A DNA stretch of 64,000 bases from Propionibacteriales bacterium (GCA_026392415.1 JAPLCC010000019.1:1-64000), one strand, 5' to 3'. Shown: positions 7,245 through 18,940, counted from the first letter of the stretch. Numbers and translations: made by a program. Notes: generated by a model from the letters alone, not told the origin.

Positions 7245-9533
7245 GTGGGAGTCGGACCGAACGGACACCGGTCGTTGGCCGACCAATTGCGGTCGTGGCC
7301 CGACGAGCGGCTCCAGCGCCTGCTCGCAGCACGTCCCGACCTTGCCACCCCTGCCCCTCACGACTTCGGTCAACTGGCGTCGCGCGCCGCGGTGAGGAAC
7401 TCGATTGCGCGAACACTCGACGGCCTCACCCGGGGCGAACTCTCCGTGCTTGATGCCCTCGTGGTCGCCGGCCAAACCACCGAAGTCGAACTGATCTCGA
7501 TCCTGCGGGCCGAGCCGTCGTACGTCGCCACGACGGTGGCGCACCTCGTCGACCTGGCGCTGGCCTGGGAGTCGCCCGAGGGACTGCGCGCGCTCAGCGG
7601 TGTCGCGGACTGCCTGGCCGGGGGCAACGCGGCCGGCGTGAGCGGACTGCGCCCCCGGTCGCCCGGGCGGCGAGACACCGTCGAACTGGAGACGGTCATC
7701 GCCGCACTCCCCCGCGAAGCGCGCTCGCTGCTCGAGCACGTGGTGGCCGAGGGAGGTACGGCGAAGCCCGGCACCGCCCGCATCGGCCTGCGACCCGAGG
7801 ACGCCGAGACGCCCGCCGAACTGCTGATCGCGCACCGACTGCTGCTGCCGGGCGGGTCACTGCAACCCGGCCTGCTCGTCGCGCCCGGCGAGGTCGGTCT
7901 CGCGCTCCGTGCAGGACGCACGACCACCGACCCCGTCGACACGCCGCCGACGGTGGCGTCCGAGGCCCGCTCACCCCGCCTGGCGCTGGGTGCGGCGGTC
8001 GGCGCCGCCACCGACGTCGTACGACGGACCGAGACGCTGCTCGAATGGTGGGGCGTCCGGCCAGCGGCCGCACTGCGGACCACCGGCCTCGGCGTGCGCG
8101 AGCTGAAGGCGTCGGCGACGTACCTCCAGGTCTCCGACACGGTCGCGGCCCTGCTGGTGGAGGTGGCCGCCGAGGCCGGCCTGATCGGCACCCGCGCCGA
8201 CTCCGACGGCAACCCCGTCTGGGTGCCGACAACGGACTTCGACCGCTGGCGCGAGCTCCCGACAGCGGAGAAGTGGTCCACCCTCGCCCACGCCTGGCTG
8301 GCCAGTGCCCGGCTGCCGTCGCTGGTCGGCGAGCGCGGACCGGACCAGAAGCCATGGAACGCGCTGACGCCCGAGCTCTCGTCGTCCGGCATGCCGGAGG
8401 CCAAGCAGATGGCGCTGGCCACCCTTGCCGGACTCCCGGAGGGTCACGGACTGGCCGCCGGCACGGGGCTGCCCACCCTGGTCACCCGGGTCGCCTGGGA
8501 GCGACCCCGCCGGCCCCGGACGCGCCCGGACCTGGTCGGCTGGGCCGTCGCGGAAGCGGCCGTCCTCGGGATCACGGGTGCCGACGTGCTGTCGTCGTAC
8601 GGCCGCGTGCTGGTCGAGGGCGGCGACCCCGCGCCCGTCCTGGCGACGCTCCTGCCCGCACCGGTCGACCACGTCCTGATCCAGGCCGACCTGACTGCGG
8701 TCGCGCCCGGTCCGCTCGAACCCGATCTCGCCCGCCGGCTCAACCAGGTGGCCGACGTCGAGTCGCACGGTGCGGCGACGGTCTACCGCTTCACCCCCGA
8801 TTCGGTACGCCGCGGCCTCGACGTGGGCTGGACCGCCGCCGAGCTGCACGCCTTCGTGCTCGCGGCTTCCCGCACGCCCATCCCGCAGCCGCTGAGCTAT
8901 CTGATCGACGACGTCGTGCGCAGCTTCGGCCGGCTCCGCGTCGGGGTCGCGTCGTCCTTCATCCGCTCGGAGGACGAGGCAGCGCTCGCCGGCCTCGTCG
9001 GTGATCCGCGGGCGGCCGGCCTCAACCTGCAGCGGATCGCACCCACCGTCCTCGTCTCCACCCTGCCCATCGACGTCCTGCTCCCCCGACTGCGTGACCT
9101 CGGGGTCGCGCCGGTCGTCGAGGGACCCGACGGGGTGGTCAGGGTCGGGGCCGTCGAGCCGCTCCGTGCACGATCGGCGCGGACCCGTGACGGCGCCGAT
9201 CCGGCACGCGCGGCCGCGCGCCAGTCGGCCCACGTGGTCAGCGCCGTCCTCACCCTGCGCGGCGGCGATGCGGAGGCGCGCAGCCGGCCGGCGTCGGCGT
9301 CGGCGCCCGGCGGCGGCGTGCTCTCGGCCCTACGGGAAGCCATCGAACGGCGCGGCGCCGTCCTCATCGGGTTCACCGACAACCAGGGCGTGGTGAGCGA
9401 ACGCGCCGTGCTGCCCCTGTCCGTCGAGGGCGGCCGGCTGACGGCGCGGGACCAGGGTGCCCCCGACGACGACCTCGACGCCGAGCGGACCTACGCCGTG
9501 CACCGCATCTCGCGCGTGGTGCCGGTCGCCTGA
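7245..9533 (+). CDS. helicase-associated (XPB/Ssl2-like) domain protein
   Basis: A 762-residue protein of the actinobacterial family that sits directly before the XPB-type helicase gene. The C-terminal ~250 residues (from about VDHVLIQADLTAVAPGPLEP) resemble the helicase-associated XPB/Ssl2-like domain; no Walker motifs are seen, so it is not itself an ATPase. It contains repeated winged-helix-like segments and an Arg/Ser linker near residue 660. The start is GTG 7245 (VGVGPNGHRSL), just beyond the divergent PP2C gene. A role as partner of the helicase is inferred from position, with only 20 bases between them. Confidence 0.85.
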   Translation: MGVGPNGHRSLADQLRSWPDERLQRLLAARPDLATPAPHDFGQLASRAAVRNSIARTLDGLTRGELSVLDALVVAGQTTEVELISILRAEPSYVATTVAHLVDLALAWESPEGLRALSGVADCLAGGNAAGVSGLRPRSPGRRDTVELETVIAALPREARSLLEHVVAEGGTAKPGTARIGLRPEDAETPAELLIAHRLLLPGGSLQPGLLVAPGEVGLALRAGRTTTDPVDTPPTVASEARSPRLALGAAVGAATDVVRRTETLLEWWGVRPAAALRTTGLGVRELKASATYLQVSDTVAALLVEVAAEAGLIGTRADSDGNPVWVPTTDFDRWRELPTAEKWSTLAHAWLASARLPSLVGERGPDQKPWNALTPELSSSGMPEAKQMALATLAGLPEGHGLAAGTGLPTLVTRVAWERPRRPRTRPDLVGWAVAEAAVLGITGADVLSSYGRVLVEGGDPAPVLATLLPAPVDHVLIQADLTAVAPGPLEPDLARRLNQVADVESHGAATVYRFTPDSVRRGLDVGWTAAELHAFVLAASRTPIPQPLSYLIDDVVRSFGRLRVGVASSFIRSEDEAALAGLVGDPRAAGLNLQRIAPTVLVSTLPIDVLLPRLRDLGVAPVVEGPDGVVRVGAVEPLRARSARTRDGADPARAAARQSAHVVSAVLTLRGGDAEARSRPASASAPGGGVLSALREAIERRGAVLIGFTDNQGVVSERAVLPLSVEGGRLTARDQGAPDDDLDAERTYAVHRISRVVPVA

Positions 9534-9553
9534 CCGGCCCGTAGACTCGTGCG

Positions 9554-11224
9554 GTGACAGACGGACCGTTGATCGTGCAGTCGGACAAGTCTCTGCTGCT
9601 GGAGGTCGACCATCCGCAGGCGCCCGAGTGCCGCAAGGCAATCGCTCCCTTCGCGGAGCTCGAGCGTTCCCCCGAACACATCCACACCTACCGGCTCACG
9701 CCGCTGGGCCTGTGGAACGCCCGCGCGGCCGGCCACGACGCCGAGCAGGTCGTCGACACGTTGCTCACCTACTCCCGCTACTCCGTCCCGCACGCGCTGC
9801 TGGTCGACGTCGCGGAGACGATGGCCCGCTACGGCCGGCTGCGGCTCGAGAAGCACCCCGTCCACGGGCTCGTGCTGACGTCGACGGACCGCCCCGTGCT
9901 CGAGGAGGTGCTGCGCGCCAAGAAGATCGCGGGCATGCTCGGCGAGCGCCTCGACCCCGACAGCGTGGCGGTCCACCCGTCCGAGCGCGGCAACCTCAAG
10001 CAGGCGCTGCTCAAGCTGGGCTGGCCCGCCGAGGACTACGCCGGTTACGTCGACGGGGAGGCGCACGCGATCGACCTGACCGAGGACGGCTGGGAGCTGC
10101 GCACCTACCAGCGCGAGGCCGCCGAGTCGTTCTGGAACGGCGGCTCCGGGGTCGTCGTACTCCCGTGCGGTGCGGGCAAGACCATCGTCGGCGCCGCCGC
10201 CATGGCGCACGCCCGGGCCACCACGCTGATCCTGGTCACCAACACGGTCAGTGCGCGGCAGTGGAAGGACGAGCTGATCAAGCGGACGTCGTTGACGGCC
10301 GACGAGATCGGCGAGTACTCCGGCACGGTCAAGGAGATCCGGCCGGTGACCATCGCGACCTACCAGGTCATCACGACCAAGCGGAAGGGCGTCTATCCGC
10401 ACCTCGAGCTCTTCGATGCCCGCGACTGGGGCCTGATCGTGTACGACGAGGTGCACCTCCTGCCGGCGCCGATCTTCCGGATGACGGCCAATCTCCAGGC
10501 CCGGCGCCGGATCGGGCTGACGGCAACCCTGGTCCGCGAGGACGGCCGCGAGGGCGACGTCTTCTCGTTGATCGGCCCGAAGCGCTACGACGCCCCGTGG
10601 AAGGACATCGAGGCACAGGGCTGGATCGCGCCGGCCGACTGCATCGAGGTGCGGGTCAGTCTCCCCGACACGTCGCGGATGGTCTACGCGACCTCTGAAC
10701 CCGAGGAGCGCTACCGGCTCGCGGCCTGCACGCCCGAGAAGATCCGGGTGGTCCGCGATCTCGTCGCTCGCCACCAGGGCCAGCCGACATTGGTGATCGG
10801 GCAGTACCTCGACCAGCTCGAGGAGCTGTCGGTCGCGCTCGACGCTCCCGTCATCACGGGCGCCACGCCGGTCAAGGAACGCCAGCGGCTCTTCGAGGCC
10901 TTCCGGACCGGCGAGGTCGGACTGCTCGTGGTCTCGAAGGTCGCCAACTTCTCCATCGACCTGCCGAGCGCCGAGGTCGCCATCCAGGTGTCCGGCTCGT
11001 TCGGCTCCCGGCAGGAGGAGGCACAGCGACTCGGTCGCCTCCTGCGGCCCGGGGAGCCCGGCCCCGACGGTGAGCGGAAGGTCGCGCGGTTCTACACGAT
11101 CGTCTCCCGCGACACCGTCGACGCCGACTTCGCCCAGAACCGGCAACGGTTCCTGGCCGAGCAGGGCTATGCCTACCGGATCGTGGACGCTGACGACCTG
11201 GATGCGTCCGCCGACCAGGTCTGA
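9554..11224 (+). CDS. XPB-type DNA repair helicase
   Basis: A 556-residue superfamily-2 helicase of the bacterial XPB (ERCC3) type. It has an N-terminal damage-recognition-like domain (residues 1-170), Walker A VVLPCGAGKTIVG near 200, motif II VYDEVHLLPAP near 297, motif III GLTATLVREDGREGDV near 323 with the RED-like loop, and motif VI QEEAQRLGRLLRPG near 480. Bacterial XPB proteins unwind DNA 3' to 5'. GTG 9554 starts the gene 20 bases after its helicase-associated partner. It converges on lon and shares a palindrome with it at the stop codons. Confidence 0.95.
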   Translation: MTDGPLIVQSDKSLLLEVDHPQAPECRKAIAPFAELERSPEHIHTYRLTPLGLWNARAAGHDAEQVVDTLLTYSRYSVPHALLVDVAETMARYGRLRLEKHPVHGLVLTSTDRPVLEEVLRAKKIAGMLGERLDPDSVAVHPSERGNLKQALLKLGWPAEDYAGYVDGEAHAIDLTEDGWELRTYQREAAESFWNGGSGVVVLPCGAGKTIVGAAAMAHARATTLILVTNTVSARQWKDELIKRTSLTADEIGEYSGTVKEIRPVTIATYQVITTKRKGVYPHLELFDARDWGLIVYDEVHLLPAPIFRMTANLQARRRIGLTATLVREDGREGDVFSLIGPKRYDAPWKDIEAQGWIAPADCIEVRVSLPDTSRMVYATSEPEERYRLAACTPEKIRVVRDLVARHQGQPTLVIGQYLDQLEELSVALDAPVITGATPVKERQRLFEAFRTGEVGLLVVSKVANFSIDLPSAEVAIQVSGSFGSRQEEAQRLGRLLRPGEPGPDGERKVARFYTIVSRDTVDADFAQNRQRFLAEQGYAYRIVDADDLDASADQV

Positions 11225-11227
11225 CGA

Positions 11228-13567
<2,340 letters not shown>

Positions 13568-13574
13568 GCACCTT

Positions 13575-13622
13575 CCAATGCATTCCGGATTGGCACTGTT
13601 CCACTGTTCGCGGAGGGCGAAC
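13575..13622 (-). promoter_or_regulatory. repeat-rich lon upstream region
   Basis: Three repeats sit in the 55 bases before lon. CCAAT/ATTGG forms an inverted repeat with a 9-nt spacer at 13575-13593. A tandem 8-mer CACTGTTC occurs twice at 13594-13609. GTTCGC and GCGAAC form an inverted repeat at 13606-13622. No HAIR (HspR) motif was recognised. These are candidate operator sites for a heat-shock or other regulator. Confidence 0.45.
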
Positions 13623-13632
13623 CCGGGAACTC

Positions 13633-14181
13633 TCAGGCGTACAGCTCCGCCGGCACGATCCGGACTTCGTACGGCGCGTGGGCCACCCACTCCTCGTCCC
13701 CGGAGACCAGCGCCGCAACCTCGTAGCGCCCGTCGCGCAACTCCCACGCAGTCAGGCTGGGGACCTCGGGGTCGACGATCCAGTACGACGGCACACCGGC
13801 CCGTTCGTACAGCCGCTTCTTGCGCACCTGATCGCGACCACGCCCGTTCGGCGAGAGGATCTCAACGGCGAGCAGTGGTGGCTCCATCAGCCCGCGCTGC
13901 GCCGGCACATGGCGTCCCACCACGATCAGATCCGGCTGGACGACGGACGCAACCTCAAGTTCGACGTCGAAGGGCGCCGCGAGGACGACCAGGCCGTCAG
14001 GCCGGGCCGCACGGAGGGCCATGTGGAGCTCAGCCGACATCCGCTGGTGATCGAAGGAGGGCGCGGGGACCACGGTGATCTCACCCTCGAGCAGTTCGTA
14101 ACGCAGCCCGTCGTCGGGCAGCGAGTAGTAGTCGTCCCGCGTGTGACCGGGGCCGAGCGTCGGGGTGGTCATGGGTTCCAT
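13633..14181 (-). CDS. Uma2-family putative restriction endonuclease
   Basis: A 182-residue protein of the Uma2/DUF820 family, with a PD-(D/E)xK nuclease fold. Visible motifs are YELLEGEITVVPAPSFDHQ near residue 28, VQPDLIVVGRH near 82 with the metal-binding Asp, and LAVEILSPNGRGRDQVRKK near 103, giving the E-x-x...K of the active site. These genes are widespread and usually of unknown role, often in multiple copies in high-GC bacteria and cyanobacteria. It lies 9 bases downstream of the DUF2786 gene on the same strand, and no methylase or antitoxin is nearby. Confidence 0.88.
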   Translation of the reverse strand: MEPMTTPTLGPGHTRDDYYSLPDDGLRYELLEGEITVVPAPSFDHQRMSAELHMALRAARPDGLVVLAAPFDVELEVASVVQPDLIVVGRHVPAQRGLMEPPLLAVEILSPNGRGRDQVRKKRLYERAGVPSYWIVDPEVPSLTAWELRDGRYEVAALVSGDEEWVAHAPYEVRIVPAELYA

Positions 14182-14190
14182 GGTGCCTCC

Positions 14191-15405
14191 TCACGCGGAC
14201 AGCTCGCCAGCGTTGAGCCGGGCGAGGTCTGCGGCGGAGCGTCCTTGCGCTGCTCCCCAGGCGTCGTAGCGGCCACCGATCCTGCTCTCCGTCAAACGGC
14301 CCCCGAAGAGGCTCTGGACCGTGTCATCGACCGCGCGCTCCCGGCTCCGCAGCACGGGGAGCGACGGGAGAGCCCCGGCCTCAGCAAGCACAGCTTTGTT
14401 CTCCGTGGCAAGACGCTCCCCGATCCTCGAAGCGAATCCGAGGTGGAAGGAGCGCCGGAACGCTGACGTCCGGGACCGGTCGCCCGCGGCGGCGGGGCGG
14501 GCGAGCGCGGCGAGCGCATGACTCGCTTGAACGAGCAGCGAGGTGAACAGGACCTCGACAGCAGCGAGGTCCTCGGCGTGACCGACGACGACACTCAGGT
14601 TGAGGCCAGTGATGCCGATCGCCCGGCACCTGTTCGCATCGGCAACGGCAGCCAGCAGCGCCCCCTTGACCACGACGTACGGCGACTCCAGCAGCACCCG
14701 TGTCATGCACGGCTCGTCTCCCGCCGCGCCCCGCTCGACCCGGGCGCGATCCACGGCGTGCCTGGCCATCAACTCCTGCGCCTTCGCCGTCAGCAGTTCT
14801 GCTTCGGCCCCGAAGTCGGTCGACTCCGCCTTGGCCAGCAGCTTGCGAATCCGGTCGAGTACGGGATCTGCGGTGGTGGCGAGCGCGGGGGCGCCCACCA
14901 TCACCGCCGACGGATCGACCCCGGGCGCCGGGATCAGGAGCGGAAGGTGGGGCAACCGGGAGAGGACTCGCCATGCGGCCCCGACCGCGTCGTAGCACCG
15001 CCGTCGATCCATTCCTTCTCGTCGCCGCCACTGGCGCAACCAGTCGTGCCGGGTCGATTCCTGTCGGGCGTCGAGCCGGTCGATCTGAACCTGCCAGCGC
15101 GGATCGATCGCCTGAGAACCTCGGCGATCGTGATCGGCCACGATCGCGACACCAACGAGGCGCGCAGCGACCCGGTCTGTCTTGTGGGCCACCACGTGCA
15201 GCACCTCGGCTGGCTGCCAGCCCTGCGACCACGCGCGGGCGAGCACGTCGAGCAGGATCCGCTCGCCCGCGGGATCCACGACCGACACTGACCACAGCGC
15301 CAACCGGTCGGATTCTGCGGTCGGTTGTCGTTTCGTCTCGGAGGCACGCCACAGCAACCTCTGCCACGCATCGCGCACTGCCTTCGCGTCGTACCGATCT
15401 GACAT
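14191..15405 (-). CDS. DUF2786 domain protein
   Basis: A 404-residue protein whose central section (about residues 185-225) is the DUF2786 signature: KIRKLLAKAESTDFGAEAE followed by LTAKAQELMARHAVD. The N-terminal part (YDAKAVRDAWQRLLWRASE) and the C-terminal ~170 residues have no motif I can name. Start ATG 15405 is supported by a GGAGGAGCAG ribosome-binding site; an ATG 12 codons earlier is less likely. DUF2786 proteins occur near phage and nuclease genes, but function is unknown. It probably forms a two-gene unit with the Uma2 gene. Confidence 0.82.
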   Translation of the reverse strand: MSDRYDAKAVRDAWQRLLWRASETKRQPTAESDRLALWSVSVVDPAGERILLDVLARAWSQGWQPAEVLHVVAHKTDRVAARLVGVAIVADHDRRGSQAIDPRWQVQIDRLDARQESTRHDWLRQWRRREGMDRRRCYDAVGAAWRVLSRLPHLPLLIPAPGVDPSAVMVGAPALATTADPVLDRIRKLLAKAESTDFGAEAELLTAKAQELMARHAVDRARVERGAAGDEPCMTRVLLESPYVVVKGALLAAVADANRCRAIGITGLNLSVVVGHAEDLAAVEVLFTSLLVQASHALAALARPAAAGDRSRTSAFRRSFHLGFASRIGERLATENKAVLAEAGALPSLPVLRSRERAVDDTVQSLFGGRLTESRIGGRYDAWGAAQGRSAADLARLNAGELSA

Positions 15406-15543
15406 CTGCTCCTCCTGCTCCCGGTGTCGGAGCAGGGACATTCGCAGTCAGGTCGGACTTCCAGGCGGGCATCGCCGGCTGGTCTGTGGAGGAAGGCGAC
15501 CACCGACCCGCCCTGTGGACAGGTGGTGGCCGCGCCGGTCAGC

Positions 15544-15855
15544 TCAGCTCTCGACGTCCTCGGCGAACTGCTCGTGGTTGCGGATGACCTCGGCGATGAT
15601 CACGTTGAGGATCTTCTCGGCGAAGTGAGGGTCGAGACCCGAGCTCTCCGCCATCGAGCGGAGGCGGGCGATCTGCACCGACTCGCGCGCCGGGTCCGCG
15701 GGCGGCATGCCGGCCTTCGCCTTCAGCTGACCGACCTGCTCGGTGCACTTGAACCGCTCGGCGAGCAGGTGCACGAGGGCGGCATCGAGGTTGTCGATGC
15801 TCGACCGGAGACGGTGGAGCTCGGCCCGCGCTTCTTCTGCACTCACGGGCTCCAT
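15544..15855 (-). CDS. AroQ-class chorismate mutase
   Basis: A 103-residue all-helical protein matching stand-alone AroQ chorismate mutases: LRSSIDNLDAALVHLLAERF (active-site Arg, ID-x-LD motif), VGQLKAKAG (active-site Lys) and PARESVQIARLR. The enzyme converts chorismate to prephenate for Phe/Tyr synthesis. ATG 15855 is chosen; an in-frame TTG at 15888 would put coding sequence into the inverted repeat upstream. In actinobacteria this enzyme may need DAHP synthase as an activating partner, which is not in the window. The gene is divergent from rtcB. Confidence 0.88.
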   Translation of the reverse strand: MEPVSAEEARAELHRLRSSIDNLDAALVHLLAERFKCTEQVGQLKAKAGMPPADPARESVQIARLRSMAESSGLDPHFAEKILNVIIAEVIRNHEQFAEDVES

Positions 15856-15873
15856 CCTGCCGTACGGGTCGGT

Positions 15874-15895
15874 AAATGCCGTGTGCAAGGCATTT
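15874..15895. promoter_or_regulatory. inverted repeat between chorismate mutase gene and rtcB
   Basis: AAATGCC and GGCATTT form a perfect 7-bp inverted repeat around an 8-nt centre, 18 bases before ATG 15855 of the chorismate mutase and 77 bases before rtcB. The size and position suit a dimeric repressor operator; a short hairpin in the chorismate mutase leader is the alternative. Confidence 0.5.
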
Positions 15896-15972
15896 CCGCG
15901 GACCTAGCGTGACCGGTCGACCCGCACCGGCGGGCCCGTGAGAACCAGAAAGGCAGACCAGAGGAGACCACG

Positions 15973-17154
15973 ATGGAGAAGATCACGCCGAAGCTCATCA
16001 ACTGGGCTTCGATCCTCGAGCAGGGCACGCGCGACCAGGCGGTGACGACGGCACGGATGCCGTTCATCCACCCGCACCTCGCGCTGATGCCCGACGCCCA
16101 CCTGGGCCTGGGCGCGACGGTGGGTTCGGTCATCCCGACCCTCGGCGCGATCATCCCGGCCGCGGTCGGCGTCGACATCGGCTGCGGCATGATCGCCGTG
16201 CGCACCCAGTTCACCGCTGACCAGCTGCCGGCCGACCGTCGGCCGCTGCGCGAGGCCATCGAGCGGGCAGTCCCGCTCTCGGCCGGCGCCGCGAACCGCA
16301 AGGTCAGCCGACCCCACACCGAGCGGCGGCTCGAGCAGCTCGCTGCAGCCGCGAGCGAGGCCGGCTTCGAGCCCGGTCGCTACGCGAGCCGGTGGGACCT
16401 GCAGCTGGGCACGCTCGGATCCGGCAACCACTTCATCGAGGTCACCATCGACGAGGAGCAGCGGGTCTGGCTGTTCCTGCACTCGGGCTCGCGAGGCGTC
16501 GGCAACAAGATCGCCCAGAAGCACATCGCAGTCGCCCGCGACCTGTGCGAGAAGTGGTGGATCCCGCTGCCGGACAAGGATCTCGCCTACCTCGCGGAGG
16601 GCACCGACGAGTTCTGGGCCTACATCCGAGAGATGCGGTGGGCTCAGCTCTACGCCCTGCTCAACCGCGAGGAGATGATGGACCGGGTCGTGCGGCAGTT
16701 CGCCGACTGGCTCGGACTCGGGTCCGCCGACGACGTGGAGCGGTGCGAGGCGATCAACTGCCACCACAACTACACCGAGCAGGAGACCCACTTCGGTCGT
16801 CAGGTGTGGTTGTCGCGCAAGGGTGCGATCAATGCCGAGCTCGGGCGGCCCGGCCTGATCCCGGGCTCGATGGGCACCGCGTCGTACGTCGTCAGCGGGC
16901 TGGGCAACAAGGTGGCGCTCAACTCCGCACCGCACGGCGCCGGGCGCGAATACTCCCGCTCACGGGCACGGCGCACGTTCACCCGTGAGCAGCTCCAGAC
17001 GGCGATGGCCGGCATCGAGTACCGCGACACCGACGCGTTCATCGACGAGATCCCGGCGGCGTACAAGGACATCGACCAGGTGATGGCGGACGCCGCCGAC
17101 CTGGTCGAGGTCCGCCACACGCTGCGGCAGATCGTGAATGTGAAGGGCGACTAG
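15973..17154 (+). CDS. rtcB: RtcB-type RNA ligase
   Basis: A 393-residue RtcB-family protein, which seals RNA 3'-phosphate (or 2',3'-cyclic phosphate) to 5'-OH ends using GTP and Mn2+. Metal and guanylate residues are present: VGVDIGCGMIAVRT near 70 (Asp and Cys), GTLGSGNHFIEV near 145, LHSGSRGVGN near 170, NCHHNYTEQETHFG near 263, and HGAGREYSRSRARRTF near 320 with the guanylylated His. It is shorter than the ~480-residue archaeal enzymes, as in many bacterial paralogues. A GAGG site precedes ATG 15973. No RtcA or RtcR is adjacent. Confidence 0.93.
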   Translation: MEKITPKLINWASILEQGTRDQAVTTARMPFIHPHLALMPDAHLGLGATVGSVIPTLGAIIPAAVGVDIGCGMIAVRTQFTADQLPADRRPLREAIERAVPLSAGAANRKVSRPHTERRLEQLAAAASEAGFEPGRYASRWDLQLGTLGSGNHFIEVTIDEEQRVWLFLHSGSRGVGNKIAQKHIAVARDLCEKWWIPLPDKDLAYLAEGTDEFWAYIREMRWAQLYALLNREEMMDRVVRQFADWLGLGSADDVERCEAINCHHNYTEQETHFGRQVWLSRKGAINAELGRPGLIPGSMGTASYVVSGLGNKVALNSAPHGAGREYSRSRARRTFTREQLQTAMAGIEYRDTDAFIDEIPAAYKDIDQVMADAADLVEVRHTLRQIVNVKGD

Positions 17155-17200
17155 CGCCACCCTCGTGACAGGGGTCGGGGCGGTCGGATTGAATGTCCCG

Positions 17201-17815
17201 ATGGAGGACGACCATCCCGACCTGCCCTGGCCCCTGTCCGGTGCCGACGCCCTGCGCGACGAGCTCCTCGCCGCGTACGCCGACCCGCACCGCGGGCACC
17301 ACGGCACCCGGCACCTCCGGGAGGTGCTGGAGCACCTGGGCACCCTGAGCGACCACGGGACGACGTACGACCGCACCCCGGTGCTGCTGGCGGCGTGGTT
17401 CCACGACGCCGTGTACGACGGCGAGCGCGACGCCGAGGAGCGTTCGGCGTCGTGGGCGGAGGAGGCCCTGCCGGGCACGGCCGCTGCCGCGACGGTGGCG
17501 GAGGTGGCCCGCCTGGTCCGGCTGACCGAGCACCACCGGCCCGAGGAGGGCGACGCCAACGGGGCTGCCCTCTCGGATGCCGATCTGGCGATCCTCGCGG
17601 CGCCCGTCGAGCGCTATGACACCTATGTCGCGGCGGTGCGCACGGAGTACGCCCACCTGCCCGACGAGGTCTTCGACAAGGGACGGGCCGAGGTCCTGCT
17701 CGCTCTGTCGAGCAAGCCACGGCTGTTCCACACGGCCTACGGCCTCACCCACTGGGAGGCCGCGGCCCGCGCCAACCTGGCCCGCGAACTGGAGTCCCTC
17801 GCCGCTGAGGAGTGA
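17201..17815 (+). CDS. HD-domain metal-dependent phosphohydrolase
   Basis: A 204-residue protein of the predicted HD-superfamily hydrolase group (COG4339-like). RGHHGTRHLREVLEHL supplies the first His, LLAAWFHDAVYDGERDAEER supplies the His-Asp pair and acidic residues, and LVRLTEHHRPEEGDAN the following His. Substrate is unknown; relatives are guessed to act on nucleotides. ATG 17201 is the first ATG with conserved sequence after it; a GTG 12 codons earlier is possible. It follows rtcB by 46 bases in the same direction. Confidence 0.83.
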   Translation: MEDDHPDLPWPLSGADALRDELLAAYADPHRGHHGTRHLREVLEHLGTLSDHGTTYDRTPVLLAAWFHDAVYDGERDAEERSASWAEEALPGTAAAATVAEVARLVRLTEHHRPEEGDANGAALSDADLAILAAPVERYDTYVAAVRTEYAHLPDEVFDKGRAEVLLALSSKPRLFHTAYGLTHWEAAARANLARELESLAAEE

Positions 17816-17856
17816 GGACCGCTCCGGCGATTGGGCCTGCAACGCACAATGGGCCC

Positions 17857-18225
17857 GTGGACGACAGCGTGATCTTCGTGGCCAGGGCACAGGTGCTCGC
17901 CGACCTGGAGGCCCGCGCCCTCGGCACGCCGAACACGGTGACGATGCTCGAGGAGGCCTGCTCCGAACGCCGGTGGTGGCTGGAGCAATGGGTCGACGGG
18001 GCGCCCTACATCGGCGGCCTGATCGCCCAGGACCTCCAGGACGCCCTGGCCGACCAGTTCGGTCGTGGCACCCGCGAGGGCCTGTGGCCGGTGTGCCTGG
18101 ACTGCGCCGAGGGTCCTGTCCATGCGCTGCACATCGATCCGGACCTCGGCGGGCCGGACCCGCAATGGGTCTGCGAGGAGACCGGCCGGAACGTGGCGCC
18201 GCTCGGCGGCCTGCCGACCGGCTGA
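17857..18225 (+). CDS. hypothetical protein
   Basis: A 122-residue acidic protein that I do not recognise. It contains a Trp-rich helix (ERRWWLEQWVDGAPYIGG), a CLDC pair and a second Cys within WVCEETGRNVAPLG, which could form a three-Cys metal site. GTG 17857 is 41 bases after the HD gene and leaves a plausible N terminus (VDDSVIFVARAQVL). It may be co-transcribed with rtcB and the HD hydrolase gene. Codon use at third positions is as GC-rich as its neighbours, supporting a real gene. Confidence 0.65.
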   Translation: MDDSVIFVARAQVLADLEARALGTPNTVTMLEEACSERRWWLEQWVDGAPYIGGLIAQDLQDALADQFGRGTREGLWPVCLDCAEGPVHALHIDPDLGGPDPQWVCEETGRNVAPLGGLPTG

Positions 18226-18250
18226 TCCGGGCCGCAACGGGACGGCGCGC

Positions 18251-18940
18251 TCAGTTGCGCAGGAGCAGGGCAATGGAGTGCTGGTCGCCGCGGAAGGCCG
18301 TCCGCGACACCTCGACGGGCGTCTCCCGCCACAGGGCACGCCGCGAGCGAGTCAGCACCACGCCCCCCACCGGGATCTCGAGCAACTCCGCCTCGGCGTC
18401 GGTCGCCGTACGTGCAGCGACGTCGTCCTCCGCCCAGGTCGGACGGCGCCCGCGCGACGCGAGGTCGTCGTAGAGGCTGGCCGGGAGCTTCTCGAGGAGT
18501 CCGGGGACCATCGTCTCTGGCAAGAACGCATCGGAGATGCAGACCGGGCGTCCGTCGGCCAGGCGGAGCCGACGCCAGTGCACGACCATGTCGTCAGGTC
18601 GCAGGCGCAGCGCGACGAGGAGCGATTCGGTCGGCCTGACCCGTTCGGCGACCAGCGTGCGGGACTCGGCGACGATGCCCTTGGCCGCCATGTCCTCGGT
18701 GAAGCTCGAGACTCCGGTCGGCAGGCGGCGCGGGACGGCGACGAAGGTGCCCCGTCCGGGATGGCGTTCGAGCACGCCTTCACTGACGAGGGCGTCGAGC
18801 GCCTGACGAACGGTCATCCGGGCGACGCCGAAACGGTCGACGAGGTCGCGCTCCGAGGGTGCGGCTGTGCCGGGAGCGCTGCCCTGGACGAGATCGCGGA
18901 CGTACTCACGGATCTCCACGTGCTTGAGCAAACGGCTCAC
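18251..18940 (-). CDS. GntR-family regulator, HutC type (UTRA domain)
   Basis: A 229-residue transcription factor. Residues 1-70 form a GntR winged helix (SERDLVDRFGVARMTVRQAL, then GVLERHPGRGTFVA). Residues 80-229 form a UTRA effector domain (LRPDDMVVHWRRLRLADGRP and VEVSRTAFRGDQHSIALLL). HutC-type regulators sense sugars, histidine derivatives or amino-sugar phosphates, and the ligand here is unknown. GTG 18940 follows GGGGGA. It is divergent from the AlkB-like gene and convergent with the hypothetical gene before it, so it may control distant targets. Confidence 0.92.
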   Translation of the reverse strand: MSRLLKHVEIREYVRDLVQGSAPGTAAPSERDLVDRFGVARMTVRQALDALVSEGVLERHPGRGTFVAVPRRLPTGVSSFTEDMAAKGIVAESRTLVAERVRPTESLLVALRLRPDDMVVHWRRLRLADGRPVCISDAFLPETMVPGLLEKLPASLYDDLASRGRRPTWAEDDVAARTATDAEAELLEIPVGGVVLTRSRRALWRETPVEVSRTAFRGDQHSIALLLRN

